Positions 5,972 through 6,358 of a stretch of DNA of 6,358 bases are shown here, in pieces. The DNA comes from Psychrobacter sp. (GTDB lineage: Bacteria > Pseudomonadota > Gammaproteobacteria > Pseudomonadales > Moraxellaceae). Position 1 is the first letter of the stretch. Every line of letters begins with the position of its first letter. Both the position numbers and the translations under genes were made by a program. The notes below the pieces were generated by a model. It worked only from the letters and a program-made list of their open reading frames with translations. It was not told where the DNA came from and did not search any database. Location of the stretch: contig JAAXIL010000085.1 in assembly GCA_012270355.1 (NCBI GenBank), forward strand, positions 1,153 through 7,510, in the 5' to 3' direction.

Positions 5972-6340
5972 CTATTTCTCAAAAGCCAGAACCATTGCCT
6001 CTTCATCAAACCCACAAATTAGCACCGCCTTTTCTAAATACTCACCTTCGATAATCGGGCGTTTTATCATGCTGGTGTTGTCCAACATGAGGTCGATGGC
6101 GTTTTCCACATCAGCATCGGCGTTTTGTTTTTGCTCATCATTCAGTTTTCGCCATGTGGTACCTCGTTTGTTCAGCACGGTGTCAATGCCGAGCTTTTTT
6201 ACCCAACGCTCCAGACTGTCACGGTCAATGCCTTGTTTTTTGTAGTCATGAAAGTCATAGCTCACGTCCAACTCTTCCAGTTTCGTGGTCGCTTTTTTGA
6301 CGCTATTGCAGTTTTTAATGCCGTATAGGGTGATGGTCAT
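5972..6340 (-). CDS. YffB-like protein of the ArsC/Spx family
   Basis: A 122-residue cytosolic thioredoxin-fold protein closely resembling E. coli YffB (about 118 residues). Recognised elements are the N-terminal TLYGIKNCNSVKKA (4-17) with the single active-site-position Cys (C11), FHDYKKQGID (30-39), the very characteristic NKRGTTWRKL (57-66), and IKRPII (92-97), which corresponds to the glutathione- or substrate-side RP motif of arsenate reductases. The family includes ArsC arsenate reductases and the RNA-polymerase-binding regulator Spx; YffB-type proteins have no firmly known physiological reaction, though glutathione binding has been proposed. Absence of a CxxC pair argues against Spx. 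A second Cys lies at 109 (LICGF). The ATG at 6340 has a good AGGA ribosome site at 6350-6347, six bases away. The TAG stop (5974-5972) is followed after two sense codons by TAA (5965-5963). Its promoter is outside the window. Confidence 0.9.
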   Translation of the reverse strand: MTITLYGIKNCNSVKKATTKLEELDVSYDFHDYKKQGIDRDSLERWVKKLGIDTVLNKRGTTWRKLNDEQKQNADADVENAIDLMLDNTSMIKRPIIEGEYLEKAVLICGFDEEAMVLAFEK

Positions 6341-6358
6341 GAAGTTTCCTTAGTTTAT

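Noticed and set aside
5958..5972. Inverted repeat GTTTG-TTATG-CAAAC at the end of the YffB-like gene, as a terminator
   Set aside because: The stem is only five AT-rich pairs, overlaps the stop codon, and has no T-run on the minus strand.

Overview
The window looks like a stretch of gammaproteobacterial chromosome, most likely from a Moraxellaceae (Moraxella or Psychrobacter-like) bacterium. This rests on three things: a fused RlmKL rRNA methyltransferase whose sequence resembles my memory of Moraxellaceae versions, a long-linker Mrp/ApbC ATPase, and moderate base composition with AT-rich intergenic gaps. No search was possible, so the taxonomy is an inference. No mobile element, CRISPR array, tRNA or rRNA was seen.

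Layout. Bases 1-2133 hold two genes on the minus strand, transcribed in the order mrp/apbC (iron-sulfur cluster carrier ATPase) then a DUF2804-family gene that runs off the left edge. A gap of about 130 bases with candidate promoters separates them from a plus-strand pair: rlmKL (dual 23S rRNA methyltransferase) and a small multidrug resistance (EmrE-like) transporter that overlaps it by one base. Converging on this pair from the right are two minus-strand genes: a YffB/Spx/ArsC-like thioredoxin-fold protein and an atypical NAD(P)-binding epimerase-like protein. They are mostly housekeeping functions with no obvious shared pathway.

The main anomaly is that two of the six genes are interrupted by a single in-frame TAG codon, with recognisable homologous sequence continuing in the same frame on both sides. 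In rlmKL the TAG is at 3395-3397. In the epimerase gene it is at 5216-5214 on the minus strand, and the reading frame continues to 4953. Both could arise from CAG (Gln) by one transition, both are followed by CC, and they lie on opposite strands. The two TAG codons that seem to be genuine gene ends are each closely backed by another in-frame stop (TGA immediately after, or TAA after two sense codons). This could reflect two recent nonsense mutations, sequence errors, or tolerance of amber codons by a suppressor tRNA. The sequence alone cannot decide.

If the TAG codons are real and not suppressed, the cell would lack the C-terminal strands of RlmL, probably all of RlmK, and the last quarter of the epimerase-like protein.
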